64,000 nucleotides of DNA from Ooceraea biroi (Eukaryota; Arthropoda; Insecta; Hymenoptera; Formicidae). Below the pieces are notes generated by a model. The model was given only the letters and a program-made list of their open reading frames with translations, had not been told where the DNA came from and did no database searches. A program made the translations under genes and the position numbers. The stretch spans positions 1,967,838 through 2,031,837 of the forward strand of contig NC_039516.1 in NCBI RefSeq assembly GCF_003672135.1, written 5' to 3'. This document shows positions 1-14,772 of the stretch, piece after piece (the stretch's first letter is position 1; each line of letters begins with the position of its first letter).

Positions 1-1353
1 TCAACGCGGATTTCAGCGCTTTTCACCGAACGAGAAAAGTAGCGACAGCGCGGACATATTAACGGAATTGCGATTCGAGCGTTTCGCACGCCGCACCCCC
101 TTTATTTCCCTCGTGTCACGATAGCGTCTTTAACGACGTTTCCGTGCTGCCGTCTAATGACGCGGCCAATACGGCACGAATAAAGAAATCGCGACAGCGC
201 AATATCGTCTCGGCGATAAACTGCGCGAAAAAGCGAAAATTAAAAGCACACGCCAGCTCGGCCCGGCGTGTTCGTCTCAACTGCTTTATCTCCAGCCTCA
301 GAAACACGCGGCATATTATTCCGGCCATCGCGGTTGACACTCTTGCCACATGCACGCGATTTCACGTTTTCACGATCTTGAAGTGTTATTTTCTCGCCGA
401 TTTGCCACGATACGGCCACGCGCAAGATAAAGTCGACTGTCTCATCGAACGTTTTTCCTCGCGGTTTCATTACGATGTATCTGTAATTCCCGCAATTTCC
501 GTCTCGCGTTCGTAATATCGTGAGTTTGATACTATGAATTGTCAACCTGACGAGATGCGGCGAGATACGGCCATTCAGGCATTTTTCCGCCAGAAATTCA
601 ATCGCGGCCACCTTTCGTACGCTCGTCCGACTGACACGTATCAATGACAACTGGCGTTTTCTCGCGGCAGAGATACGTCGCGATTGTAAGACTATTTCTA
701 TGTATATACGCGCATGCATTTTCCATTATTTATCCTATCGCGACGATATCCGTTCGACAAGCACCGCAAGGATGCATTGGGAGATTTATTGTCGCGCTGG
801 TGCGTCAACCATTGACCGCGTGCAATCCGCCAACATTATCCTATACTTTCTTCGATTTCCCGATAATTTATTGCGGCGGTCGATGTTGGAGCGGGTCTCT
901 CTTGCGGGGAAAATTCCCGAAGCAGACGCGCACGGGAGAATCTTATAAGTGCATTTCGCCGGCTGCGACCAATCGACTTCTCGTTCCTAGCTGTTGGCAC
1001 TCTTGTCAGCTCCTCGCGCGTTTCCTCCGGCCGACATCTGGACGTCCCCAGGTGTGACGCAATCCGAAATCCGTGGAATATATATTCAACGCCGCGCGAG
1101 CGATTCTGTCGCATGCAATTATATCATCACGACGTTGTCGTAATCCGTAGCTGTATGTAGCATCGAACGGACGTAGTAACGTCGACATGTGTCGACGGCT
1201 GCCGACTTAGCGAACGCTCGTCCACCGTTACGAACCCCCTATGCATCTTTCATGGCGTCTCATGACGGCCTTGTGTCGTGCGCACGTTCACGTTTCGTAC
1301 ATCGAGCAAATGTCGCCGGAAAAGGGTCACTGGAAAATTCTACAACTTGTCAA

Positions 1354-1379
1354 GGAGATTACGTATTACTGTAATCTCC
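1354..1379. repeat. Short perfect inverted repeat (9-bp stem)
   Basis: GGAGATTAC at 1354-1362 is followed, after an 8-base loop, by its exact reverse complement at 1371-1379. It could form a small hairpin or be a dyad protein-binding site. Nothing nearby indicates a function, and a stem this short can arise by chance in 64 kb. Confidence 0.5.
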
Positions 1380-4300
1380 CTCGTGCTCGTGATCTACTGC
1401 ACACGGGGGAAACCTTTATGGCGTCCCACCTTAGACCCCGTTCGTGTCCTCCTCTTGCGCCTCCCTTCCTGCCCTCCCTCTTGCTGCTCTGCCTCAGCGA
1501 TAAATCGTATATATCGTCCGCATCCGGGCACGCTCTCGGACGGAATTTCGCCTCCCGTTTGTCGCGCCGAGGGGTGAGAGAAAAAAGAAAAGGGTCCGTA
1601 CATATATCTCCCCGTATCGCGCATCCACGCCCTTCACTTTCCGCTACGTTATTATTTCCCAGCGCGGTTAACCGGAAGTTGATACACGCACGTCAGAATT
1701 TTCGAATCACATAACGCGACTGTAATTTCACTTGGAAGTCACGTCTTCCTCTCGTTTGCCTCTCGCGTATTGCGGAAGAGAAAGTGGACAGACTGCGCGC
1801 AGACGGGAACATTCTGCACGACTGCAGAATTATATTATCTTTATGTCTATTTTATTCAACATGTATATTCAAGAGAGAAGAAAGATATGAGAGTCATGTG
1901 TGCGCGCGCGAGCGTGCGATCTTTTGTACGTGCGAGTTACACTCAGGGTTGTTGAAGAGTTTTGCGAAATAACTCGGGGAGATGCATACACGCGGGGAGC
2001 CCGGGAGCTGTTGCACGATAATGAAACTATGCAGACGCCGCTCACGAATTCTAGCAAGTCCCGCAGACACGATGGCCACGACATAAGTGAGTTACCATCG
2101 CAAAATCTCGCTGGTGAACTTAACCAGCTGTGCTAGTCAGCTAGAATCATCCCACGACACACGCTGTTACAACGATATTACCCTCCATTTTTTAACATTT
2201 TTTTAATCGCGTGTACGTCGCTCAAACGTTTAACGAAATTATTGTAATAACTATATAATACAATAATTAACCCTTTTGCGCGCCGGGTAATTATCTCTCT
2301 GTTGCGCTCCAACCGTTTACCATCCCCGAATCGCGAATCACCATTAGCGCGCAGATTAGCACGGGAATGAAATAACGCAAAGTAATGCAATCGCGAAGCG
2401 CGGCCGAATATTAATTCCAGTGGTTGCGGTATCAATGAAAGAAATTGTGTTGGATAAAAAAAATTCACAGGGCCGTGCCTGTTTTGCTTTCGCGTCGCAG
2501 ACGTGTACAAGTTCATAGTCTCAAGATGAATGATGCCACAGAATAATGGTGTTCATACGGAAAAAAAATCCAATCTCGTCCGACAGTGCCATCGATCTTC
2601 CTCACGTGTCCTGGCCCCGATGGATATGCGCGACTACAGCTAATAAATTGCGATCGAACGTAGGATGCTTTAGCGAGGCAAGGACGTTTCATTTAATTCC
2701 GGGCGTACCTGAGAGCGGCATGCATGCGAGAACGACACGTTGCGTGTTAATCCACGAAGGATTTAATGCTCCAATAACGTGCGGCAAAGTTTCAACAAAA
2801 CTGTACAAACCGCTCGTGCCGCGTTTTCCCGTGGAAAACGTCTTTTCGTCTCTCTGCGACGTCCGTGCAAATAAATATCGAGGATATATACGATCTCCTG
2901 TTTCTCCCTTTTATAGCCAGCCCCGTGACCCGGGAGGGAAGGAAGTCCAGTACATCCACGTCAACCGTGAAAGCTTATTCTTGTTATTTGAGAATTTTCC
3001 GGAGCTGTAATTTTCCGAAATTTCCAGTAAACATCCACGAAACGGATATAGCGTTGTTGCGGTGATCATATTATAATACCAACGCGATTGCGATTTGTAT
3101 TTTTAGATACGAAATGATCTAGTTCTAACGGGGTTCACGTATTTCGGGAAACCTAATTGGAATTCTGATTGCAGTGTTACATGACGAACGAGGTGAGGTG
3201 CATTATACACCCCGCAGTCGTTTTTTCTACGGATCGCGCCCCGTTATTCGAGATGCTCGCCGAGTCGTTCTTCCGTGACCATAGTCAATATTTTCCTCCT
3301 TCATTCATCGACGTATCCGAACTATGAGGCAGCTGAAGATCGGAATCCAGATTAAACGCGGAATCCTGAATTAGTGCGTTCCTTCCGGGGTCCTGCTTAT
3401 TGCCTTACCTATTGAGACAAGAAGAGGGAGACCGTGCGCAGTATTGGATCGATCGTTCACAGTAAAGACCTCGTTGGAAGTCGAATTTCACGCCGTGACG
3501 TGACAATAATGACAAATATATTTCGGAGCGGAGGGAAAAAAGATGGTCCTTACAAAGGAAACGCAAGGCGTGACTAATAGAGCCGACTAATACAGCGTAC
3601 TGTCTTTTCTTTCACTGCTGTCTTGAATCTTGCCGAGACTGTATAATATTCACGATCTCCGTTTACAAGTAGACTTTTGGGATCATCCGACGCGCAGACC
3701 CATTTCTTCAGCGCTAGTTGGAGATACTTGCTTTTACCATCCCAGCAACGTATCGCCCCCTTGTTCTTTCTCTCTCTCTAATATAATATTATTTGCAGTA
3801 ACTTCTTACTGCAACTTTGCCTCTATAAGAGTACTTATTTTGTGTATGTATTTCTCTACTTCTTTTTACTTTATTGTTGCATTGTACATTATTACATCGT
3901 TCCTTGAAAATATTTTCTTGTATGAAAGTTTCACATTTACGCTTCCGCGATGGCTTTAAAGAGCTTATCCTAAGCTGATAATAACTGCTTTTAGCTCCTT
4001 CTCTTTCTTGCCCTCGTTCCGGTGAGTGGATGAATTTAATCGCGTCTCGCGTTCCACGCGAAACATTTTGCCCGGGACTCGAGGCAACCGGAGACGAAAA
4101 AGCATGATCGCGCGATCACGAGCCAAGATAGCGGGCAACGTTATTGCGCTTCATGGATATTCAGGGCCACGCTGTAATCTCTCCACTTGAATACCCGGTC
4201 TGCGGCATTCTCTCTCTCTCCCGGGGGTTTGTACAAGAGGTACACGCGGCAATCGCGCCACTAATTCGACAGGAGCACGTAGCAACAATCGAATCTTGCA

Positions 4301-7300
4301 GATTCCCGCCGTTAATCGTAAAATCGAATTTATCGTGCTGGGAAAGGACGTCTTCACGACACTCGAGGTCGATAAATGCAAGATCGTGACAATGCCCCCG
4401 CGACGACCCGGTCGCTCATTAGGGAAATAAAAAAAAACAAGATACGACGTGGGAGGAGACGAGAAACTCGCAACGAAAAGTAACAGAACTCGTCGGGACT
4501 AAGGTTTTACCGCGGAGCGCGTTTCCACCCTCGCTACCGACGAGTCCCCTCGTTTTCGGAGCTGATCGAGAAATAAGGTCTGCCTTGAGGTTTCTCCCCT
4601 CGCTTTGAGGTCGTTACGTCTCGTACGCGGTCGAAGGTTCAGAGGTAAAGTTCAGCAGTCGGGTAATATAATACTTTCGCGTCACGGTTCGTTGCTGGAA
4701 AGTTTGAGCGCGCGAGTCCGACCGACCGCTAATCGATCGTCCCGGCGTACTGCCTTGAGATCCTCGAAAGATGATCTCCACCATTACGAGCCGCCCGGAA
4801 GGGGAAAGGGTTGCGTCTCGCGTGCCGAGCAGGACTCAACGCCCTCAGGATCCGGCCGTCCTTTGCGTTTCACGTTAATCCGTCTTACCCGGCGAGCGAG
4901 CGAACGACGAGCGGACACTCGTTCGCGTCATTTCGCGGAGCAAAATCGATTACGAGGATCAGGCAGCGCGCGGTCCCTCGTGATTTCCTTCGGACCCGGC
5001 GAACTTTGGGATTATATCGGCGGAAGTTGCGGAAAAGGGTGCTGCTCGCGCGGCCCAAAGTGAATGTAAAGTTTCGATTCTCTCCCGAAGTTCTTCGGGA
5101 GTTTGAAAGACCCGGCCGTTATACGGGTCCGCCCGCGCGGCGTCGTTAATCGCTTCACTAACTCCGAGAGTCGTCGTAAAATTGCGGTTTGCTAAGAATT
5201 TCATTCAACACTCGAACCTGCCAAATACGTCCCGACGTCGGAGTGTACTTGATGAAACAGCCTCAGAATATAGGCGGTTTCCCGAAAGAAAGCCGATTGC
5301 TGACGGTAATCGTGTTCATTGTCCGATGAGAATCGATACTTAAGCCACCGAAGATGTACTGAATAGTGTTGTTCAGGCGAGTGTTCGCTCTGGCCAGGTA
5401 CGACTGTGCCTCTATCGTTTGCCGGAGCGAAACGAGGAGCCAAAGAGTGGCGAACCAATAGAGGGATGAAAACTAGTTGTTCCGTTGTTTGGCCATAGCG
5501 GAACACCAGGGACAGAATAACGGACTGGCCGCGTTCGGAATCGCATGTATATACGTACACCAGCCAGACAATCCGCCATCGATCGAGACCAAGTAAGCTC
5601 GACGACCAAAACGACGAACTTGTTCGACCGCACGGTTCGTCCGTTTGCCCGACGTGCAGAAATAATCCGTTTACCCCGGAAGGTTCCGTGATCTATCTAT
5701 CTGTTGCGAAAGAAACGCTGAAATTTCGCCTACGCTTTCTTCATCTGAAGGGATCGTTAATTTTATTTTTACTCAATCTTCAACGCGAGAAGCGAAGCGT
5801 TATTGATAGTAAATCTTGGATCTTCGAGGAAAGGGTGCGAGGACATTAAAATCTGACGCGTTAATTTTGGCTTCAATCGTTTATTAGATACTTTAGTTGG
5901 TAAAAGTAATTTAATAATCTTGATCATATTGAATGAAATAGGTAATTCCATCCTGAATACAATTGTGGTCAAATTTGCTGGAATCTGTTAAATATATTTA
6001 TTTACATTAAACATATTTGTTTACCACAAACGAATCATCATGTCATTGACCTTGCAAGAGTCGTCGGTGAACTCCAAGTTCACCAACTTTCCAAAGCCTG
6101 GATTCCAAATCCAAGCTTCGCCAGATGGTTTAGGAATTTAAGACCGTTTTAGGATCCTTCTTTCCTTCCTTCGAAAGGGCAAGTGGGTTAGCACTACACA
6201 AAGCAGGTTGATCCTCCTCGCCATTCTTCGCGCTGTCTGATGCCAGCCTCCCTCGTTCTACTTCTCGAACCCCCGAACTCCATTCCGGACTAGTAACTCC
6301 TCCGCGATCCAGGAAAGAAATGACTGTCATGATTAATCCTTCAGCTTCCGCACGATCGTCTTCCGATAGACTCGTTGCTGCGGACGATAAACGATCACGC
6401 TTTATAATTCTATCGTTCCACCTCGATCACGAATCGCAGCGAATGCTGACATAATTTGAATCCCTCTGAAGCAGAGTCGAGGCTATTCGCTCGGTGATCA
6501 CTCGCTATCCTTAGGCCACAGAAATTTATTTGTGATGTTTCAAACAATCTCGAATAACATCCTTCAAGAAAGTGCCATGATCGCTCCGGCATTTCACAGC
6601 TCTCGATAGAGAGCGATTCCGCATGCTGATGACACGCGTTTGAATCGACGACGCGCGGATGGAAATTTCGCAGGTGCGCTGATCCGCTTCGAGTTCAATT
6701 GAATTAATTGCAAGAATGTAGAATATTCAGTACACGCAGTGCGGAAGCAACACACATACACATCGGTGCCAACCAGTAACATAGCGACGGATGGACTGGT
6801 ACACTTTGTTATTCTGGACCATTTGAAAGTTTTAACACCCCCCCTGGCCAAACCGCCGCAGCAAATACCTAAACGAAGCTCGGTTTTAATCCCGCTCTCG
6901 TCAGCAACGAGAAATTAATTAACGACATTTATGGATAGGATAACAACGAGCACCCGCGGCGCTCTCCGAGTGGGTTATGTTTGATCGCGCGAAAAACCGC
7001 TCACCACAGGCCCAGGAATCAGTTGAAATATTAAAACGCCGTCATCACCAGCAACGGCAATCTCGCGCATTCGTTAGCCACGCGAAGGTATTGAATAAAT
7101 ATCGAATTTTCGCTTTCGCTCGTGCTTTTAGGATTCACTTTTATTTATGCACATCGTTGCGAGCTCCGACGATCGCGCGATGCTAATTCCGCGCTGGACA
7201 TCTGGTGCCTGATTCAATTCTCGCGTAATGTCACATTACGGGAACACGGCTGATCGCGTCTGAATTCCTCGTAGCGCGATTACGCGGTTACGTGATCATC

Positions 7301-8365
7301 ATCGGTGATTGTTTCGTCGACGGAAATCCGCGCCGCGGGATCCTTTGCGCGTGAACGGTGTGAAACGAGCGCTGGAGTGGTCAAGCCGGATGCGTGCATG
7401 TGCATGGCGAGTTCTGATACCTGTTGGCTCTCGGGACAGTTCCCATCGCGGATTGTGTTTCGTATTATTAATTTTGCTAACGAGCGAACTTTACGCTTAC
7501 AAAGATATCACACGAGCCGGCGACGCAATGCGATGGCGTACCGCACCGCAGGCGACGTTACCTTTTACGGTATTTCTACGCGCGCGTTGGCGTTTCCGGA
7601 TCACCGATGGAATTAATTGCTTCCGTATATCGCGCTCGAGGATAAATACACGCGATAAAAGTGGTATCGATGACACGTGGGGCAATGAGGTTTTACCTTG
7701 AAAAGATCGCGCGCCACCCTTGTTGCGCTCCGGATTCGCGCACGAGCCCCTTTTTGCAAACAATTAAAAAAAAGTTGAATTAAAACCTTTATGCGTGGCC
7801 ACGGGATACGCATGATAATTAATTCGTGCTTAAAACGTGCTTCCGCTCGCGCGACGGCTGAAAGGCGCGTTTTCGCGACGAGCTCACACACGCGCGAGAT
7901 GCAGTAATGTGCAATTTAGAATTTCATTTAAATGTATCACGCAGAGCACCAGCAAATTTTATAATTCACCCGGAATAATTGGAACGCGCGCGGAACATTG
8001 TCCGCCAAAGAAAGTATCATTCGCATAAACGTTTCTACGAGATTTACCGTTAAATAATTTCCACTGATTATACTGCGCGAGCCGCGCAATGTGATTCCCA
8101 TCGAGAAGGTATTCCAATAATGCTATCTGCATGCTCGTGAATTGCACGTCGGTGAGAAACGTACGAAAAGGTTGACGTATGATAGATCAACGCTTTGGAA
8201 AAGAAATCGCTTACGATGCCAAAACGAATTCATTAAAAGCAATCTCTTGCGATTCGTGATCGTTCGAGAATGCAAATCAGCAGTCTCTCCTTTCTCGGGA
8301 TGAGCTCCGACGTAAATCGATTTTTCTAATTGCGATAAAGGCTACGGTTAACCAGAGGCATTGGG

Positions 8366-8626
8366 TGAGAGATTGTCTTCGCGCTGCGCGAGTTGGAGTT
8401 TAAATCGCTATTTTATAAAGGGAAAGTTTTCCTTCGGCTTGAGGCGCGACAACGAGAGGCCTTCAAGGAGAACAAAGCGAAAGCACTCCGACGAGTATTT
8501 TCGAAAGAAAGTTCTCGGGCCCCGGGAAAGAAGGAGGATCTCGAGAATGTCATTTCCCATATAGTTCCAGGGAAAATCTTAAATTCCCTGATAACTTTCT
8601 TCAATGAAACTGCACACGATCTTTGA
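8366..8626 (+). other. Unassigned open frame without ATG, protein-like but unsupported
   Basis: After a TGA at 8363-8365 this frame stays open for 86 codons to a TGA at 8624-8626. The translation is charged and helix-like (for example LEARQREAFKENKAKALRRV) and ends with a more hydrophobic segment, ISHIVPGKILNSLITFF. There is no ATG in the frame, no convincing polypyrimidine tract before it and no family I recognise. It could be an unannotated exon, a decayed coding fragment or chance, and chance is the most likely. Confidence 0.15.
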
Positions 8627-9802
8627 TTACGATCTCCGGCGAAAGCGTAAAGCAAGCAACGCTGATTCCTTTGATTCCTTTATGAAAAACCAAACCCCTT
8701 TGAAACATTGCGTTGCACTGATCACTTAGCGAATTAATTGACGAGAGTCATGTAACAATGCGCAACGTGGAAATTTAATTACCGAAATCTCTATTGAGCG
8801 GTAACCAAGTCGTTTAGCTTGTTATCGCGAGCTTCCGAAACGTCCCGACAACACGAGGACGCTTAGAGAACGAGCTGTCTTAGACTTAATTTAATTTAGT
8901 ATTCCAATTAGCGCTGCTAGGTGTATTGTAGTGTTTTTCAGTGCACTCGCAAGCCGCTGAGTAATCTTCTTTCGGCTCTAACTCTGCTGAGCGGTCGCGT
9001 GCCGTTTAATGAACCTGGCGCGTTGTAAACTTAGATGGCATATTAAATCTATAAATTTCTTCGGGTTCTCTCGTAGAAACTGCCCCATTGATACAGCAGT
9101 CTTGGCAAAATTGCCGCGATAAGACGTGCTTGATTATATAATAATTATCGTCGCGAGCGCGAGCGTGCGCGCGCGCGGAGATTTCACCTCGTAAAGCGGA
9201 TTTAACAGGCGCGCTCGTGAATCGCGCTTGTCCAGAAATTTATTCATAACTTCGCTTGATAATAGCGCTCCGTCGACTACCATATCAATTGGTCGTAAAC
9301 CACCGACCGGAAGTCTAGATACACCGACGAGCACACCTCGCTCAGCCGCTACATGAGCTTCGTATTACGAGCGTGATACGTTCACGTCTACGAGTTTAAC
9401 AAAATGCAGTCGCGTAAGATTACGCGTTTGACACCGCTCGAGGATTTACGAGCCTACTTATCCGTGATGTCAATTAAACGAAGCGGAATCGTTCAACTTG
9501 CAACGCAACACCTCGTCATCGACAAATGTCGTTCGTCGCGTGGCATTTCGCTCGCATTTCCAGTTTCCACAAGGAACGACTCGTCTTCTCAGAAATACAG
9601 GAGTTAATTAGCGATTCCGATTGATGATAAACGGGAAAGGAATACCCTCGCGATCGTTGTATAAGTCTCAGCCTTTCATTCATGAAATTCATGAAGGCGT
9701 TTCATGAATTCGTACGTGCGCGCCGTAATTTTCCGTTCAACGCAAGGGCATCATCTATATGGGAGGACGCGAACGGCTCTTTGCGAACCACCGGAAGCGC
9801 AT

Positions 9803-9834
9803 ACGGGAACGGGAACGGGAACGGGAACGGGAAT
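9803..9834. repeat. Hexanucleotide microsatellite (ACGGGA)n
   Basis: About five tandem copies of ACGGGA, the last one degenerating. It reads as Asn-Gly repeats on one strand and Phe-Pro on the other, which explains the odd repetitive peptides in these frames. It is not the insect TTAGG telomere motif. Confidence 0.9.
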
Positions 9835-10739
9835 GACCCTGTTACGTTAACTAATGAAACTGTGGAGCTCGAAGCGGGACGACACGCGCTCAACGTTCGA
9901 CTTCCGATCGTTCGATTGAGCGATAAGCGCGTACAATGACGTTCAGAGTGTGCGCTCTCCTCGTGTACATCCGCTGAAAATACGCTGAAAATACGTGCTT
10001 CGATCACAACAAAGCACTTGAGTCGCTACGAAGATAGATGAGATGCTGAGAAGGAAGGAAGCGTCACTTTAACGACGCAAAGATTCCGCTTGGTCCCTGG
10101 TCATATTGGCATGCGCTTCTGTATCCTACAGCTATTAGAAATCAATATTGCATGATGTTGCCAATATTGCGCCAATAGTGGCTGATATATCATACCCAGG
10201 AGAAATCGTCCGACAATTTTTCAATGCTGCCTAATGTCGCCAACTTGCGACTATCAGAGATCGTTTTTTTTTTCGAAAGCACCGATGTGCAAACATGTGC
10301 AGGGATGTTTAATTGAATTTTCGAAATTTTTGTCGAGTCTTCTCGTTGTTTATTGAACAGCGCACATTATTTCGATTATTCTCATCCTTAAAATAAGCAA
10401 GCCGACCGGTACGGAATCGCTCGCCGTGCAACGCGAAACTTTCGAGTTGTTTCCATGCGAGGTACACGGGTAGTTCCCTCAATCTCGGAATTTCGGAATC
10501 CCGGTATCACCGTCCATCCGTCAGTCGTTCTGCCTGTCCACCCCTTTCGCCCCCAATGCCGGAAAAGTTTCTTCCCGCGGCTTCCTCGACAAAATATTCA
10601 GTAATTTCATGCAGAAGCCCCGGTCTTCCTGAAGTTTCGCGGATTTGTACTCCGTAGGACCGCCGAATTGTAGCTGCTGCAAAGGTTTTAAGTAGGGTCG
10701 GATTAAGCAGGAAACCGCATTCGCCTCGAGAGTTAGAAA

Positions 10740-10770
10740 GAAAAAGAGAGAGAGAGAGAAAGAGAAAGAG
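10740..10770. repeat. GA-rich simple repeat
   Basis: Purine tract dominated by GA dinucleotides on the + strand. Similar tracts occur near 13266-13296, 14752-14772, 30055-30081, 32923-32951, 39111-39146 and 55248-55293. They can bind GAGA-type factors in insects, but no function is shown here. Confidence 0.85.
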
Positions 10771-11926
10771 ACGACCAAATTGCGACGGACGTGAGCAACG
10801 TTCTCCATCGTTCGTCCTCGCTTTCCTTCTGAGCTTCGCAGTTGTGCCTTTTCTCCGTGTCTGTGCTAACAGGCAAACAACCCGCAGTGTGTGTAAAGAG
10901 AGACACGTGTCATTCCGATAACACCTGTACGTTGTGTGCGAATGCACGTTGTGCAAACGGCGCTTACTCGCTTCTCGCTCGTTTGCACGCCCGTTGAATA
11001 ATTAGGCAAATATCCTGCGGTGCCCGAATGTGTCACGTGCCTCGACAGCGCATTCAAACGCACCCGTAATGTTTCATAAGTTTCCCGAAGAATCGGTCGA
11101 CCGGAAACACCGAGGGAGAAACCGAGGCAGTTTCCTCTCCGCGAGTAATACTCTGAATGACGTGCTCTCTGAATCGAGCGGCGCGATCGCGAACAACGTA
11201 ACAACGTGTGCACTCGGCGGGATGCAAAAACTCCTTGAAAAGTTTAAGGAATTCCACGAGAGCGAGCGAATTTCGCCAAAATTCCACCGGAAAACGGTTG
11301 CCAATCGTAATTCAACCGGCAGTCGATTGCACGAGCGTACCTCATGGCGAATTCTATGTTTTCCTCCATGCAGCTACGACATCGATCTGCGATGTAAGGG
11401 AATTACGAAGGATTCGCTCCAAGCCGCCCTTAAATTCGAAGACAAGTACTTAGGAGGGATAAACTCGATTGGATCCGTGTTAGTCTCCTGAGAAACACCT
11501 TCGAGGAAACGAAGCCTGTATAAGCGTGTGCCTCATCCGAGCTCGGCTAATTAGGTAGCACAGCGTGATCGACAGTCTCTTTCTCCCCTTATCCTTCCCT
11601 TTCTCTCTCTGTCTCTCTTCCCTATCTCCGCTCGTGAAAGCTGTCGTTAGATTCGATTTTCCGTCGCTAAATAAAATGAGAATCGTTTCTGCCTTCATGC
11701 ATACTCATATACACACGCGTATACACACGTACAACGCCCTTACTCCACTTACTCCACTCGACCCCGTATCGATAACGAATTAATTTAACACTTTGTTGGA
11801 CTGGAAGGGACGACGAGTCCACAGATATACCAGGGGACGTAATTTTATCGAAATTTTACGAGGAGACGTTTCTCGTCGTCCCGAGTCACCCTCCTCCCTC
11901 CTCCCTCGAAATTTCGCGGTTCACTG

Positions 11927-12565
11927 ATGTGTCCGGTTGTCTCGACAACGACGAAACCGTTGCTGGTGACCCCGTCGTCGACTTCGAAAATACGCCCTCG
12001 AAAATTATTGTTAGACGTCGACCCGGATTTCGAAATTCGAATGCCGCGGTTTTCCGCCGGCGGATCAATACCGCTACGGAGAACGGACAGAGAAGAGAGC
12101 TCGTCGCACCTCTCTCGCACGTACATCGGACATTTTACATTCTTGCCGCGACGACAGTTACGTAGAGACGTTAAAATAAAAGGCAACTTTTATGTATTTT
12201 TTCGATGCTCCTTTTCCAGGGGGATCAAATTAGGTCATATATACGAATTGCACTGTCACATCTATGTATGGCTATTAAAAAGGAAGAAAAAGAGGGCAGC
12301 TATTCGTAAATCTCCGATTTATGTAGCAAATTTTCGGAGGGACGTTTTACGGCTTCATATCGGTATCGACCGATCGGACTGCCTGATTATCAGATGGAGG
12401 CGACATAAAACTGAAAAGGAAAGGGCGATGTGCGGTGGTGTGCGTGATACGGGAGATTCGTACAGATACGTAAGAAATTTTATAACACCATTTCGTCTGG
12501 CTCGAAGAATTCCGTACATACCTTGTCCCGTCCGCGCGATAGCGGACAACGATATCTGTACTTAA
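11927..12565 (+). other. Longest upstream open frame (212 codons), probably chance
   Basis: An open frame runs from 11927 to a stop at 12563-12565. The translation is rich in Arg, has no recognisable domain, no signal peptide and no low-complexity bias. A second frame is also open over part of the stretch, which argues against real coding constraint. No flanking splice or start context is persuasive. It is recorded only because it is the longest unexplained frame upstream of unc-13. Confidence 0.12.
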
Positions 12566-14480
12566 AGCTAACCGCTATCCAATGGAGATTGCCTCCAGCG
12601 CCTTCCCGTCGGTGTCTAACGATTTTTCCACGGGTGGTTGCGATCGATGTAACGAGCGGCCGTTATTAAGCTCTGCTTAATCACCGACGTGGGGTCGCGT
12701 GTTGGAACGTGTGCGTGTGCACCCCATGCAAACACGGGTGTACGCAGCCGTCGCGTTATTTATCGCGAGCTACAATTTCAGGGTTGCACGCGGCGATCGT
12801 GCTCTCGTATTCTGACCCTGTCACCTTTTTTCCCTCGCAAGTCAACATGCCACAAGAGAGACCATCTTGATCTAGCGAGTCCCGGGATTAATTACTCAAT
12901 TATCGTCGAGATAATTGATCAGCGTCGCGGAAAAGAGACTGCGATCAGAATAACGTGCCCTTTTCGGAAGTAGATAGGGTAAACACGAATTTAATTTCAG
13001 CAATACACGTGATGATCGTCGCGAGAAATAGAATTCCCCCTCCCGTGTCTCCAATCCCGAAGAAATTCCTTGACTCTTTTCCCGCAGGGGGATGCCGCTC
13101 CAATCACTCTCTCTACCCCTGGAAGTGTCACCTATCGATCCGTCGATCCGCCTCATTTGTATCCTTACAACCTTATCATCAACTAGTTGATATTGCGCGA
13201 CGCGGATATAATAGGGTGAAAAATGAAAGGATGCGACACGATTTTTTTCTTCGCGTTGGGCACGAAAGAGAGAAAAAGAGAAAGAAAGAAAGAGACAGCC
13301 CGATAAAATGATTATCTCCCTTTGCGTTATTAATTATTGTGCAGATTTTTATCTAGTTCTCTCGACGAGCGATATCGACGTTACCGAAGCGTAAAGGGTG
13401 CCGTGCTCGTGAACTTCCAGAAAAGTAAAACTAATTAATCACTCCTCTCGCATTTACAAGTTTGGATTAAAGTACTCCCATTCTTGCATATGAAATATGA
13501 CGTCCAAGCGAGTAGCGAAGTTTACGCGCGAATAATTCTTAAAATATTTCACGATACTCATAAAGAGCGGATTAATTACAGCAGGATGCATTAATTATCT
13601 CCGGCCTCTCGAATAACTTCACTCTTGCGATGGTTTCGGTTATACTGGCAGAATTTTTTCGTTTCGTGGATCGTAAATAGCAAAGCTGGTAAATACAAAG
13701 CTTTCGTCTCGCTATATGGAAAACGTTCCCGCCGTTCGTGGTGTCAGGTTTTTCTCTTTGCCGAATTAAATATCCGGCCGTTATACAGTGCAAACCGAAA
13801 TCGATAACTCGATAGCGAGGCGAGGCAGTTACTGATTGACAATACGGACTAACGATCATTTCCTCCTCGTAAACGTGCCGATTATTCGAATATCCGCTAT
13901 GATTTCGCCGTCTGAGTACCAGCGGCTGCGGCCTGGCTCGCAATAAAATACCGTGGCTTGTTACTCGCTCGTAACAACGACAAACGGGGTTACATGCCCG
14001 GACATGATGCACGGTAACAACGTTAAAAAAAATCCGTTCCCCCGGGATTCTAATCTCGAGAAAAAAAACGGAATAAACCCGAAACTTTTTTTGACGCAAA
14101 CACCGACGTCATGGATTTGGTAGATCGGGGTCGGGTCCGTTGCACATATCATTCGCTTTAACAAACGAGGGTGAGCGAACGATAAACGACACGGAAAAAG
14201 CTGAGGGAGAAGTCCTCGTCGTTGTCATTGTCGTCGTTGGACAACGACGTTATTTATTTCGGATAGCGATAACGCGGGAGGTCCAACGACCAGACGATCT
14301 CATCCGGTGGCGCGCCAGGTATTTTTTTAGGTCGACGTTCCATAAATGAAGATCCGAAATGGACTCTGTGAACGGGCATAGCGGGTTCCGCGCACGATTG
14401 CACCCTCTGCCTCTGTCTCTCTCGTCCTCTTCGCCGCGAGTGAACGAGAGTCACGCGCGCGGAAATGGCAATTCAAGACG

Positions 14481-14503
14481 AATCGAATCGAATCGAATCG
14501 AGA
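14481..14503. repeat. Pentanucleotide microsatellite (AATCG)n
   Basis: Four and a half tandem copies of AATCG. A short GA run follows about 250 bases downstream (14752-14772). No gene association is visible. Confidence 0.85.
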
Positions 14504-14751
14504 ATGGGGAAAGAGGGACAGTCGTACATGCGGTCGTAAAAAGAGAAAAGGTGGAGAGAGGCCTACAGTTCTGGAGCGAGCGAGCGGAACCGCGAGGCGC
14601 AGTTGTTTAATGAAGGGAACAACTGCCGGGCGGAATGGAGGTTCATAGGGAAGGAGAAAGGGTCGTCCATATTATACGAGGGAGACATAAACGTAGGATT
14701 CAGCGCGACGTAGAGATAAATAGAGAAGAGGCAGTAAGAAGAGGGAAAAGC

Positions 14752-14772
14752 AGAGAGAGAGAGAGAGAGAGA
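14752..14772. repeat. GA dinucleotide microsatellite
   Basis: About ten consecutive GA units on the + strand, inside a purine-rich stretch starting near 14640. Confidence 0.9.

Noticed and set aside
240..719. 159-codon minus-strand frame at the window start
   Set aside because: No domain and overlapped by open frames on the other strand; consistent with chance.
4105..4118. Perfect 14-bp palindrome TGATCGCGCGATCA
   Set aside because: Isolated; expected by chance in 64 kb of CpG-rich DNA. The same applies to the palindromes at 7224-7240, 17881-17902 and about 30341.
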